Shown here: piece by piece, positions 1 to 8,125 of the stretch
Layout: each line of letters begins with the position of its first letter
Numbering within the stretch: position 1 is the first letter of the stretch
Origin: a virus
DNA length: 48,981 nucleotides
Direction: 5' to 3' (one strand)
Virus record (IMG/VR): IMGVR_UViG_3300050029_000513
Location: 1-48,981 of that record
The notes under the pieces: generated by a model
Told to the model about the DNA's origin: nothing
Database searches by the model: none
What the model saw: the letters and a program-made list of their open reading frames with translations, nothing else
Translations under genes and position numbers: made by a program

Positions 1-63
<63 letters not shown>

Positions 64-209
64 TTCGGCTATGTGCCGAACAATCAACAGGATAGCCCGG
101 ACGAGCGTCAACAGCTTACCCGGGTTTTTCCTTTCTGTATACGCGGTGCCTACGCGGTCCATGGTCGGATTCGGAAAGGGTTCGGGGGTCAAGGGAATGA
201 TCGAAGCCT
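64..209. other. Non-coding stretch between tRNA and first phage gene
   Basis: A perfect 6-bp inverted repeat TTCGGC/GCCGAA (64-69/75-80) directly abuts the tRNA 3' end. An imperfect CCCGG/CCGGG stem with a long loop, followed by five T, lies around 93-129 and could be a weak terminator for the tRNA transcript. No convincing coding sequence was seen. If the prophage attachment core is the tRNA 3' end, this is the first phage DNA. Confidence 0.4.
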
Positions 210-599
210 TCATCCCCGATCCTCGTCGTGCTGAAGCGCGAAGTCGGACTCGACGTCATCGTCCACGTCGTCAGCCGGTGCGGTCGTCGCTGGTAGTTGT
301 CGCTCGACCGGGATCTGCACGGGTAGCGGGCTGTCATATCTCCCGATCTCGCGGGCAGCCTTTCGTGCGATCTCTTCGGTCGTTGGATGGATCATGTAGA
401 TCGACCCGGGCCCGACGAACTTCGTGAAACTGGCGAGCGTGCGTTCCTTCTCGCCGTTCGCCAGTACGAGCTCCGGAACATCGACGCGGACGAAGGCGGC
501 GCCGGCGATCGTTTCTTCGGTGATGTGGCCAGCGTACTTCTTGTGGCCCATTACTTCGACTATTCCCCATTGATCGAAGGACGCGGTGGTCTCAGTCAT
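210..599 (-). CDS. Conserved phage protein of unknown function
   Basis: 129 aa. The pattern 'FDQWGIVEVMGHKKYAGHITEE...FVRVDVPE...FTKFVGPGSIYMIHPTTEE' matches, from memory, a widespread family of small phage and mobile-element proteins without assigned function. It has no signal peptide or membrane segment. The C-terminal 30 residues are acidic and low in complexity. It is the last gene of the early operon, one base after the integrase stop, and so lies between int and the attachment site, as small accessory genes often do. The function is unknown. Confidence 0.75.
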   Translation of the reverse strand: MTETTASFDQWGIVEVMGHKKYAGHITEETIAGAAFVRVDVPELVLANGEKERTLASFTKFVGPGSIYMIHPTTEEIARKAAREIGRYDSPLPVQIPVERQLPATTAPADDVDDDVESDFALQHDEDRG

Positions 600-2012
600 T
601 TATTCCTCTCCTCTGTATTTGGCTCGAACGTCGCGGGCTTCTCTGCGCGCGTACGAACGTTCCTGTTCCGAGTAGATCGCATCTGGCACCTGGCTGTCAG
701 TCCAGCCGCCGGCCTCCTGGAGACCCTCGCGCGAGATCTTCGCACCCTTGGCCATGTCGACCCCGACGCGTCGGCCGCCGTACCAGCTCCGGCCCTCGAC
801 GTGCGGAATCCCGGCGCGCTGTTCCGTCGCGCGCATCCATTTGTTGATGGCGGTATCGCCGACGTGCTTTGCCGTATAGGTCGAGAAGCGGACGACCGTG
901 TGGTCCGTCACGCGCCATTTCGAGTCGTGACGGCTGCCGCGGCCGCGGCGGTGGGCCCGCTTGCCAGGCATCGATGACGCCGGGAAGAGGAAGTAGTCGG
1001 CGATCTCCGCGCGGAGATACGCGGCCTCGAGCTCACGCAGATAGCCGGTCTCTGGCGCGATCGCGCGATCGACAGAGGCGCGCTGTCCCCTCGTGAGATG
1101 GACCACCGTGCCGCGCTTCTTCCCGCTGCCCGGGACGCGGAGCTCACCGAATTCGCTCGTCTCCGGCGTCATCTCGGGCAACGTCAGATCCGATCGGCGG
1201 CCGCGCTTCATCTGACCGCCGCGAAGCTCCGCACCAAGCGCGTACATCAGGCCGAAGCGAGGATCCACCTTCCATGCCGCGTCGAGCAGCGTACGAAACT
1301 CGTCCGGGGTGTACCGCGGGCGCGCCGGCGTCGGCAACCGATCGGACCCGGTGAGGAGCTGCCAATCCTTGCGCAGCTCCTCACGCCAGGTCGACGGCGC
1401 CACGCAGGAGTCAGCCGGAATCAACTCCTCATCGCGAAGCCACTGCGCGATCGCCAGAAGCCTGGTGATCGAGATCTCGGCGCCGCGCAAGCCTTCGTGC
1501 CCGGCTGCCTGCAACTCCTGAATCCGAGTCCGCCACAGCTCGCGCAGATCCTTCCTCCGGATCGCCGCCCAGCGGGTGTCCGGCTTCAGGATGCGCGAGA
1601 CGTGACCGAACTCGCGTTCGACTTCCTTTCGGTGCGGCGTGACAACGGGATAGAGGCCAGTCTTCACATCCGAGACCTTCTTCCAAGTTTGTCCGAGCGT
1701 CAGCGGCGAGGCTTCGGCGCGATCGGCCGGCGACAATCCTGCCTTGAGGCGCGCAAACATCTCCTCCGCCTGCTCGAGCGCCCACTTCTTTCGCTGAGCG
1801 AGAGCACGGCCGGTGAGGCGCGCGCCGGCGAGATCGTACAGCGTTGCCGACTCGAGACCGTCCTTCGCGGCCGCGGGCTTGAGCGACCGATATTGCCAGT
1901 TGCCGGCGTCGCGCCACTGGAGATAGAGCACGCGTTTCCGCGTGGCCATCTCCATGACGGTCACCTTGAACGGAATCGACCCGACGGACTCGGTCCAGAT
2001 CTCGTCGGTCAT
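600..2012 (-). CDS. int: Tyrosine-family site-specific integrase
   Basis: 470 aa. It is expected to integrate and excise the phage at the neighbouring tRNA-Ile. The C-terminal half carries recognisable tyrosine-recombinase boxes: box I 'ELRGGQMKRGRRSDL' near residues 262-276, a divergent box II 'SWYGGRR' near 408-414 in which an aromatic residue stands where the H of HxxR is usual, and 'GGWTDSQVPDAIYS' near 435-448 with the candidate nucleophile Y447. The N-terminal part would be the arm- and core-binding domain. The chosen ATG at 2012 forms an ATGA overlap with the upstream excisionase-like gene. A longer in-frame version from 2111 would overlap that gene by about 100 bp and is less likely. 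The family call is good; activity is inferred. Confidence 0.82.
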   Translation of the reverse strand: MTDEIWTESVGSIPFKVTVMEMATRKRVLYLQWRDAGNWQYRSLKPAAAKDGLESATLYDLAGARLTGRALAQRKKWALEQAEEMFARLKAGLSPADRAEASPLTLGQTWKKVSDVKTGLYPVVTPHRKEVEREFGHVSRILKPDTRWAAIRRKDLRELWRTRIQELQAAGHEGLRGAEISITRLLAIAQWLRDEELIPADSCVAPSTWREELRKDWQLLTGSDRLPTPARPRYTPDEFRTLLDAAWKVDPRFGLMYALGAELRGGQMKRGRRSDLTLPEMTPETSEFGELRVPGSGKKRGTVVHLTRGQRASVDRAIAPETGYLRELEAAYLRAEIADYFLFPASSMPGKRAHRRGRGSRHDSKWRVTDHTVVRFSTYTAKHVGDTAINKWMRATEQRAGIPHVEGRSWYGGRRVGVDMAKGAKISREGLQEAGGWTDSQVPDAIYSEQERSYARREARDVRAKYRGEE

Positions 2013-2335
2013 GCGCGAACTGCCCGACGTCGCGGGGCCCTGGCGCTGCGCGGAATTCTCCAGCTGCGACCGTTCGGAACGGCGCCGGCGATCTTTCCAG
2101 ATCGGCACCACGCCGTGACGGTTTGCGGGCTGGTTTTGTGCAGCTTCCCGAATTCGCTCGGCGAGAGCGTTGTCGTGTCTTCCTCGAGGCGCGCCAGGAG
2201 CTGCTCGGCCTCGCCGGCGCAGTAGTCGATCGTGTCGGCGACCGGATCGGTCGACGTCACCTTCCGACGCCGAGCGGCCTCGGAGTGCCAGTTGTCCTTC
2301 ATGGCCCGGAGTTGTGCGAAAACGACTTCGAGCAT
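2009..2335 (-). CDS. HTH protein, excisionase-like
   Basis: 108 aa. Residues about 57-95 ('LSPSEFGKLHKTSPQTVTAWCRSGKIAGAVPNG') look like a MerR/excisionase-type winged helix (HTH_17), with the usual 'W.RSGKI.......RSWRIP' pattern. The N-terminal half is helical and charged. The position immediately upstream of, and overlapping (ATGA), the integrase gene is typical for a recombination directionality factor. The start codon overlaps the previous gene's stop (TGATG). It may instead regulate the operon; binding to the attachment site is inferred. Confidence 0.65.
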   Translation of the reverse strand: MLEVVFAQLRAMKDNWHSEAARRRKVTSTDPVADTIDYCAGEAEQLLARLEEDTTTLSPSEFGKLHKTSPQTVTAWCRSGKIAGAVPNGRSWRIPRSARAPRRRAVRA

Positions 2336-4119
2336 CAGAGCCCCTTCGGATACAGCAGGGCCGTCGCCTTGATCATGCCCGACTCCTTCTTCGTCAGGCC
2401 GAGCGAACTCAATACGCTGAGGTTGTTGCGGTAGCCGCTCGAGAGCGGAGACTGGCCGCTGTTCTTCGCCAAGTCGTCGCGCTCAACGCCATCGGCGTCA
2501 TCGAGGACCAGGCGGAGCATGAGCTTCTGAGGACCGGTCAGCTTTTTCAGCCAAGCCTCATGCAGCTCGTCGAGCGTGGCCGGCGCCGCGGACGGTGACG
2601 CGGCGACACGCCCGTCGTCAGTGAGTCTCACCGTCTCGCTGTCGACGCGTTCGATCAGTCCCTTGGCGCTGAGAACGCTGAGGTTATTCCGGAATCCGGA
2701 TGAGCGGGACGACTGATCACTGAAGACCGCGACGTGCGACTTCGCGAGTTGGTTGACGCCGATCGCTTCGAATGAGGCCAAGGCATCGAGCATCCGCTGC
2801 TGCGGATTGCTCAGGGTATCATTGATGATCGTGTAGTCCGAGCCCGGCAAGGTGGAACGCTGCGCCACCGGGGTGGTCCGCGGCCGTGACGCAGCAACCG
2901 GCGACCGCTCCGGCACCGATGCAATGGCGATCTCGCGATCGGACTGATACGACAGATCCACGTCTCGATCGAGCGAAAGGAAAGCGGCTCGACTATTGGC
3001 GACGAACGTGGCCAGCTTGTCGCTCGCGTGTCCGACCGAGTCGATTGACTTGGCCAACACATCGAGATCCTTGCCCACGATGCGTCGAAGATCCCTCGTC
3101 CAGGTTGCGCGAGCCTTCTCGACGGCCGCCACGATTTGGCGCTGAGCGTCGGCTGGATCGGCAACGTCGACACCCCGCTGAGCGCGCGAGAGATCACCCT
3201 TCAGCTGCTTCACCTGCTTTTGGAGATCGGCGACGGACTTCGCTTCTTCCTCGGCTTCCTTCGGCAGGTCGACGAGCTGCGACAGCATCGCCTTGACCTT
3301 GGCCGGCGCGGCGATCGGTGCGGCACTGACCTGCCCCGGTTCCGGATGGGATGTGATGACGTCGCCGGTCTTGATGATCGTGACTTCGCGGGAGATCGCC
3401 GGGCCGAACACGTAGAATTCGCCATCGCCGAGCTGCGCGAGCGTCCGGCGCTTGTCCTTGTCGAATCCGAGCTCCTTGGCCGCCCGGTCCATGTCGACGT
3501 CGAGGCCAGTGCGGCCGATCATCTTGTTGTTGAGCTCCGCGGCGGCGTCCTTGTTCAGCTTCGACAGGCGCTGCGTCGCGAGAATCGGGCAGAACCCGCG
3601 CTTTCGTGAGAGCGAGATAAAGTCGATCACGGCATTCGTCGAGACGGATTCGCCATGTCCCTTCTCAGGCGCGAAGGCGTGGGACTCGTCAATCACAACG
3701 ATGCACGGGCGCCACAACGTCTTGGGCAGCGCTGTCATCTCGGTCAGGAAGATCCGGACGAACTCGCGCCGCTCAGGGACCGACAGTTCGTAGATGTCGA
3801 GGATCGCCGACGCGCCGAGCTCCATGAGGCGACGGCAGAGAAGCTTCGCCGTCTTCGGGCTCGCGAGCACGTCGCCGCCAGTCTTCGCAGCCAGGACGTA
3901 TGGGAACTTCTCGCGAAGGGTCGGAAACTCGCCTTCCGGATCGATGACGATGTGCTGGACCTTCCCAAACGTTTCCTCCAGGAGCTGCCGCAGCGCGCGA
4001 GACTTGCCGCCGCCGCTGTTTGCCTGAATGAGCATGCGCGTCACCATCAGCCGATCGAGATCGACGAGAAGTCGATCCTTGCCGGCGGTGCCGCGGTATG
4101 TGAGAAGTGGAGTGGTCAA
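2335..4119 (-). CDS. HerA-like ATPase (DUF87-type) with duplicated C-terminal winged-helix
   Basis: 594 aa. HerA/FtsK-superfamily DNA-pumping ATPase: Walker A 'NSGGGKS' near 34-40, the HerA-type 'VIDPEGEF' near 58-65, Walker B 'IVVIDESHAF' near 140-149 and a sensor-like 'ATQR' near 181-184. A coiled coil follows at about 290-330. The end holds two related winged-helix repeats, each with 'SG[FY]RNNLSVLS..GL'. HerA usually feeds DNA to a NurA or Mre11-type nuclease; here an Mre11-like nuclease and RecT lie just upstream, so a role in end resection is inferred. The start is uncertain: the only reasonable one is TTG at 4119 with no clear Shine-Dalgarno, and the frame is closed 66 bases upstream. 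Confidence 0.82.
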   Translation of the reverse strand: MTTPLLTYRGTAGKDRLLVDLDRLMVTRMLIQANSGGGKSRALRQLLEETFGKVQHIVIDPEGEFPTLREKFPYVLAAKTGGDVLASPKTAKLLCRRLMELGASAILDIYELSVPERREFVRIFLTEMTALPKTLWRPCIVVIDESHAFAPEKGHGESVSTNAVIDFISLSRKRGFCPILATQRLSKLNKDAAAELNNKMIGRTGLDVDMDRAAKELGFDKDKRRTLAQLGDGEFYVFGPAISREVTIIKTGDVITSHPEPGQVSAAPIAAPAKVKAMLSQLVDLPKEAEEEAKSVADLQKQVKQLKGDLSRAQRGVDVADPADAQRQIVAAVEKARATWTRDLRRIVGKDLDVLAKSIDSVGHASDKLATFVANSRAAFLSLDRDVDLSYQSDREIAIASVPERSPVAASRPRTTPVAQRSTLPGSDYTIINDTLSNPQQRMLDALASFEAIGVNQLAKSHVAVFSDQSSRSSGFRNNLSVLSAKGLIERVDSETVRLTDDGRVAASPSAAPATLDELHEAWLKKLTGPQKLMLRLVLDDADGVERDDLAKNSGQSPLSSGYRNNLSVLSSLGLTKKESGMIKATALLYPKGL

Positions 4120-4237
4120 CGGAATTGAAGAAGAAGGGATCCCGCCCCGTCGTCAGAGACGAAACGCTGGTGCTTGCCGTCGATACCGGCAGCCGTGGAC
4201 CGGGGGCCCACGAGCCAGACGACGGGACGAGGACCCG
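4120..4237 (-). other. Gap inside the otherwise overlapping early operon
   Basis: These 118 bases separate recT and the HerA-like gene, whereas all other genes nearby overlap or abut. The stretch is GC-rich with several short inverted repeats, but no terminator with a U tract or clear promoter was seen. The downstream gene has no ATG near its expected start, so the gap may hold a translational control element or a mis-called start. Confidence 0.3.
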
Positions 4238-5278
4238 CTAGAACTGCATCTGAGCGTTGTCTTTCGGCGGCCAGATGAGGCCACCGCATGCCTCATCCTT
4301 GCACTTGAAGTCCGGCCGCGATCTCTGGCCGGCCGCGCGGCGTTTCACATTCTCTTCGCGGTTGTCGTACATGTCGGCACTCCCGCATTTCGGGCACTTC
4401 GCGATGACCGGCGCGGCCGGCGACGATGGCGCAGCCGTGCCGGTATCGGCAGCGGATGCGGGGGCCCCCACTCCTGCCCCGGGCTCTTCGCCCCCTGTCG
4501 TCGGCTCTGCGTCTTCGATCACCGCATCGGTGACCACTTCCTCATCGAACTGCGCGACAACCTTTGCCATGCGCGGGCTCGTCGGCAGCTGCTTCGCGAT
4601 CTTGTGAACCGGTGTCTTTTCTACGTACCACGGGATCTCTTCAATCGGAATCAGCCGCTTGATGTTGCCTTCGCGATCCTTCTCTGCCCACCACGATTGA
4701 GACTTGCTCTTCCGGATGGCGTCGATCTCTTCGATGGTCAACACGACGACCTTCGGAGGAATCCCAGCGGCGATGTGTGCGACGGAATAGCCGTGCGTGA
4801 TCTTCCTGCCGGTTTTTGACTTTGACGACGGCCGGTGATTGATGAATGCATTCGAGCCGAGCTGGTACTCGAAGTGATCACCGTCGTAGACCGCCGACGC
4901 GTCGATCGATCGCGCGCCGCCGGCGCGAACGATCAGCTCGATATCGCCTTGATAACTGCGAACCGCGGTCGCCGTCCCTTTGAACGGAACCATGAACGCC
5001 TTTTCGCCGATCGTCAGTCCCCACTCGAGGCACCGGACGGCCGACTGCACCAGGCTCGCCGGCGAGCATTTCGCGAGCGCCGGCGTCTTCTGCATGGCGA
5101 AATAGAGTTCTGTGAGCAGGTGCTCGAAGGTGATCCCCAACGGTGCCAGCTTCGGCATCAGGAGCGCCTTCGCGTTAGCCGTCGTGAACGCAGCAAGCTC
5201 CGGCTTCTTGTAGAGCGTTAGCGCGCCGCCGGGTTCCGGCGTTGATGCGACCGCGGTTGGGCGTTGTGCTGTTGCCAT
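4238..5278 (-). CDS. recT: RecT-family ssDNA annealing protein with C-terminal zinc ribbon
   Basis: 346 aa. The RecT core spans about residues 25-245 ('AKALLMPKLAPLG', 'SAVRCLEWGLTIGEKAFMVPFKG', 'YQGDIELIVRAGGARSIDASAVYDGD', 'PWYVEKTPVHKIAKQLPTSP'). It would bind ssDNA and anneal complementary strands in phage recombination. After a low-complexity Ala/Pro/Glu linker (about 250-290) comes a four-cysteine zinc-ribbon pattern, CPKC near 295-298 and C326/C331. The start ATG at 5278 has a GGAGG site 8 bases upstream, better than the in-frame TTG at 5293. The partner nuclease is probably the Mre11-like protein encoded upstream rather than RecE. Confidence 0.9.
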   Translation of the reverse strand: MATAQRPTAVASTPEPGGALTLYKKPELAAFTTANAKALLMPKLAPLGITFEHLLTELYFAMQKTPALAKCSPASLVQSAVRCLEWGLTIGEKAFMVPFKGTATAVRSYQGDIELIVRAGGARSIDASAVYDGDHFEYQLGSNAFINHRPSSKSKTGRKITHGYSVAHIAAGIPPKVVVLTIEEIDAIRKSKSQSWWAEKDREGNIKRLIPIEEIPWYVEKTPVHKIAKQLPTSPRMAKVVAQFDEEVVTDAVIEDAEPTTGGEEPGAGVGAPASAADTGTAAPSSPAAPVIAKCPKCGSADMYDNREENVKRRAAGQRSRPDFKCKDEACGGLIWPPKDNAQMQF

Positions 5279-5282
5279 CGGT

Positions 5283-5873
5283 TCAGCCTCCAACGGCGCG
5301 CCTAGCGCCGATCGGTGATGTGGTTTTGGCGGTCTGGTCGGTGCCGGTGCGGGCGAGCAGTTGATCGAGCACGTGGATCCGGCGTTCCGCCTGGAAGTGT
5401 TCGGTCTTGAGTGTCTCGAGCTCGGTCCGGCGCTCGGCCGCGCGAAGCAGCTCCGCGACGCCGGCGTACGTGATCCGGACCTGGCCGTTGACCCGGACCG
5501 CGTGGCCCAGATCGACGGCCGTGTTCAGCCGGTCAACGAACGCCTCCGACATCCGGGGATCCTCGTCGAGCGGCACGCCGAGGGTGTCGATCACGACCTC
5601 AACGATCGCGGGGAGTGACTCGTGGATGGCCGTGATGACCGCGGCGTAGTTCTGCGCGCGCGAGTCGAGCCGGACGCGCTCCTGGTTCGCCAGGTCGTAC
5701 GCGGACTCAATGGTGGTGAATGCCTGCTCGAGGGCCACGGCCGCGCTGTCCCGTTTGAGCAGCGAGACTTCACGATCGGGGGCGTTGTTGTCGATCAAGG
5801 CGCGCGTCAGCGATCGCTGCGCGTCGATCAACATCTCGATGATGGGACGGAGACGACCGTGGTGATGATTCAT
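5283..5873 (-). CDS. Unknown early protein between recT and the Mre11-like nuclease
   Basis: 196 aa, predicted mostly alpha-helical and charged, with long heptad-like stretches (about 60-110 and 140-180) suggesting a coiled coil. There is no catalytic motif, signal or membrane segment. ATGA overlap with the nuclease gene upstream and the recT Shine-Dalgarno lying just after its stop imply tight co-expression with the recombination set. An accessory subunit (a small stand-in for the SbcC/Rad50 coiled-coil partner) is conceivable, but it has no Walker motifs and this is speculation. Confidence 0.7.
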   Translation of the reverse strand: MNHHHGRLRPIIEMLIDAQRSLTRALIDNNAPDREVSLLKRDSAAVALEQAFTTIESAYDLANQERVRLDSRAQNYAAVITAIHESLPAIVEVVIDTLGVPLDEDPRMSEAFVDRLNTAVDLGHAVRVNGQVRITYAGVAELLRAAERRTELETLKTEHFQAERRIHVLDQLLARTGTDQTAKTTSPIGARRAVGG

Positions 5874-7096
5874 GCAGCCTCCGAGTCAGCAGCGACGAGC
5901 GCCGGCTCTTCTTCGTGGAGCGGTGCCGACGGTTGGTCCAGCGCCGTTGCATCACCGAGATACGTGTTGGCCAGGGCGAGCATCTGATCGCGGGTGATAT
6001 CGGCTGGCCACTCGCGCTTGGCGAAGAACTCGCCAACGACCTCGTCTAGCGATTGCCGTCGTACGATCGGGCTCAGACTCGAACCGAACTGAATGGCGCG
6101 CGCCGTCCGCACGTTGAGATGGAAGTTGAGCGCGCGGCCCTTATAGGAACGGATGGCCTTGTGATCCAGCTCGCGCACCATGCCCGGAGCGGCATCCGTC
6201 ACCACCAGGCGGACGACCTGCCCGTCGATGCCGCCTTCGCAGGAGTCGACGGCCTCACGAATCGCCTCATCTACGTCGACGATGGACATCTCGTGCGCGC
6301 TGAACCGCGGGAGATCGATGTACCGCCGCGACGGGGCTAGCGGATGGAAGGTCTGCTCACCGGTATCGAGGTCACGCTCGATGAATCCCTTCCCGGCCAG
6401 ACCCGCCTCGATCTCCTCGTCACGCTCTCCCCAGGGATTTGTGCTGGTGTAGTCAATGCTCCCCGAGTAGTTCATGTTCGGCGCGAGTTGTCGGAACACG
6501 TGATAATGTCCGAGCGCCACATAGGTCCAGTCGCCGAGTTGAAGGTCAGCGATCGGGATCTCGACGGCGGCGCGCTCAGGCGCCACCCACCGCGTCGTCA
6601 TCCCCTGCACTTCACCGTGAAGACAAATGACGTTATACCTGGCCGTGAGATCAGGATCGAACGCCGGCCGAACCGTTTGCGGCGCATCCGGTACGGCGAG
6701 GACAGACAAGTTGAGAGCAGGGAAGGCAAGGCGCGTTGCATCGCGTTCGATGACGTGGATCCCCAACGAGGCAAAGAGCCGGAGGATGCATCCAGTGTCG
6801 GCTGACCGCGGGACATCGTGGTTCCCGGCGACCATGACGACGACTGCGGTGGGCAGCGCCTGCATGAGTCGCGAGAACTCGGCGAAGGCATCAACGACAG
6901 TGCCGTTGGACGGCCGAACGGAATGGAAGACGTCGCCGGCGATCACGATCACGTCCGGCGCGATCGCGATCATGCGATCGACCAGCGTGTGAAGCGTCGA
7001 CGTGACATCCATTTCACGGACGTTCCGCCCTTCCGGAGTGGACCGGGTGAATTGCCGGAAGCCGATGTGGAGGTCGGCGAGGTGGACGAGTTTCAC
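5870..7096 (-). CDS. Mre11/SbcD-type DNA nuclease
   Basis: 408 aa. Calcineurin-like metallophosphoesterase with the full Mre11/SbcD motif set: D8-x-H10 ('ADLHIG'), 'GDVFH' 54-58, 'GNHD' 91-94, H160 ('LHGEV') and 'GHYH' 196-199, followed by a C-terminal capping region. The expected activity is Mn-dependent exo/endonuclease processing of DNA ends. The start chosen is GTG 7096, which gives the canonical 'MKLVHLADLHIG' beginning and a GTGA overlap with the upstream gene; the longer form from 7132 runs back into that gene. No SbcC/Rad50 ATPase is encoded nearby, but a HerA-type ATPase is, 1.8 kb downstream in the same operon. Confidence 0.9.
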   Translation of the reverse strand: MKLVHLADLHIGFRQFTRSTPEGRNVREMDVTSTLHTLVDRMIAIAPDVIVIAGDVFHSVRPSNGTVVDAFAEFSRLMQALPTAVVVMVAGNHDVPRSADTGCILRLFASLGIHVIERDATRLAFPALNLSVLAVPDAPQTVRPAFDPDLTARYNVICLHGEVQGMTTRWVAPERAAVEIPIADLQLGDWTYVALGHYHVFRQLAPNMNYSGSIDYTSTNPWGERDEEIEAGLAGKGFIERDLDTGEQTFHPLAPSRRYIDLPRFSAHEMSIVDVDEAIREAVDSCEGGIDGQVVRLVVTDAAPGMVRELDHKAIRSYKGRALNFHLNVRTARAIQFGSSLSPIVRRQSLDEVVGEFFAKREWPADITRDQMLALANTYLGDATALDQPSAPLHEEEPALVAADSEAA

Positions 7097-7311
7097 GACT
7101 GGACCTCGTCGCACACGCACACGGTTTCCCACTGGCCGCAGTCATCGCAACGAACGGCGTAGCTATTGGCCTCGGACTGCCGGCCCCGAATCTTGCGAGT
7201 CAGCTCGTCCAACCCGTCTGGACGATCAAGAGCAGCCAGCAGCTCCACGCCGAGTTCCGTATCGGCGAGCAGCTGGTGGATCTCTTCGTAGGTCGGATAG
7301 AGTTGCGGCAT
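7093..7311 (-). CDS. Small CxxC protein
   Basis: 72 aa. A C-terminal 'RCDDCGQWETVCVCDE' gives two close cysteine pairs that could bind one metal ion. The N-terminal part ('YPTYEEIHQLLADTELGVELLAALDRPDG') is helical. It is coupled to the Mre11-like gene by a GTGA overlap. Phage zinc-finger peptides of this kind are often regulators or host-takeover factors, but no family is recognised. Confidence 0.65.
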   Translation of the reverse strand: MPQLYPTYEEIHQLLADTELGVELLAALDRPDGLDELTRKIRGRQSEANSYAVRCDDCGQWETVCVCDEVQS

Positions 7312-7361
7312 GGTGATCGATTACTTTTCAGGTCAGCGGGCGTCGCCCAATCGGCGTTTCG

Positions 7362-7643
7362 TTAGGTGCGGGGTGATGACTTCGAGTCCGAGTCGTCGCC
7401 CCGTGCTGTTTTCGGCGCACCATCCACCGAGCCAAGGGCCTGCCGCTCCTTCTTCGCCTTCGGCTCCTTTTCTTCGAGCCACGCCGAGACGGTCATCATC
7501 CCACCGTCGACCGTCACCGTCTCGAATCGAATCCCGAGCGGCTTGAGCGCCCGCAGTGCGTCGTGCGTGGTCGCCACTGCGACGATTGTCACGTCATCAG
7601 TAGCGTCGGCCTCGGTCTGGAACACCTGAACCTTTCTCGCCAT
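7362..7643 (-). CDS. Small early protein, unknown
   Basis: 93 aa, starting at ATG 7643 ('MARKVQVFQTEADATDDVTIVAVATTHDALRALKPLGIRFE...'). The start overlaps the stop of the preceding gene (TAATG). The first 60 residues look like a compact alpha/beta fold; the tail is lysine- and serine-rich and probably disordered. A longer reading from 7853 runs through the upstream gene and is rejected. The function is not recognised. Confidence 0.6.
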   Translation of the reverse strand: MARKVQVFQTEADATDDVTIVAVATTHDALRALKPLGIRFETVTVDGGMMTVSAWLEEKEPKAKKERQALGSVDGAPKTARGDDSDSKSSPRT

Positions 7644-8125
7644 TAGGCACCCGCCTTTGCGTACGTTGCCCCGTCGCGCGCTCCGCGAAGAACGAACTTT
7701 CCGGAGATGCTGACGCCGCCCCTGTCTACGATCGCGCGAATATCCGACGCGAGGGCTTTGTATTCGGAGTGCAGAAGCGTCGGGTAGACCGCGAGTGTCG
7801 GCCGCAGAGCGATCTTGCGAATGCGCTCTCCGTCGGCGGCCCCCTGTCGCCACGCTGGCTTCGGGTCGTTCGCCCCCTTGGCGAAGTTCGGCATCGACTT
7901 CGCGTAGGGGTTGGCCGAGTCGCTGCCGCTGATCGAATCCGCTGACAGACCCGCAACCAATCCCTTCCGGTAGGCGGATGCCGGGAGCCGTTGCGTGTGT
8001 CGCCCAGCATTAGGAGCTAACGGAATGAGCGACCAGACCATCTCTTGATGTGCGTCGCCGAAGTTGGCTCGGATCGCCATGAGGATTGGAAGGAATCCGC
8101 TCTTGATCTTCGCGTACGTTTTCAT
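7643..8125 (-). CDS. Early phage protein, unknown
   Basis: 160 aa from ATG 8125, which makes an ATGA overlap with the upstream gene. It contains 'MKTYAKIKSGFLPILMAIRANFGDAHQEMVWSL...' and a basic central part, with no cysteines, membrane segment or catalytic motif that I can name. It is probably cytoplasmic and co-translated with its neighbours. The function is unknown. Confidence 0.6.
   Translation of the reverse strand: MKTYAKIKSGFLPILMAIRANFGDAHQEMVWSLIPLAPNAGRHTQRLPASAYRKGLVAGLSADSISGSDSANPYAKSMPNFAKGANDPKPAWRQGAADGERIRKIALRPTLAVYPTLLHSEYKALASDIRAIVDRGGVSISGKFVLRGARDGATYAKAGA

Noticed and set aside
1098-2225. 375-codon plus-strand frame across integrase and excisionase-like genes
   Set aside because: Arg/Leu-rich shadow of the integrase coding strand with no start context or domain.
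2335-4119. HerA-like ATPase as a HerA-SIR2 or HerA-DUF4297 type defence system
   Set aside because: No SIR2, nuclease-effector or DUF4297 partner is adjacent; it is embedded in an operon with RecT and an Mre11-like nuclease and ends in winged-helix repeats.
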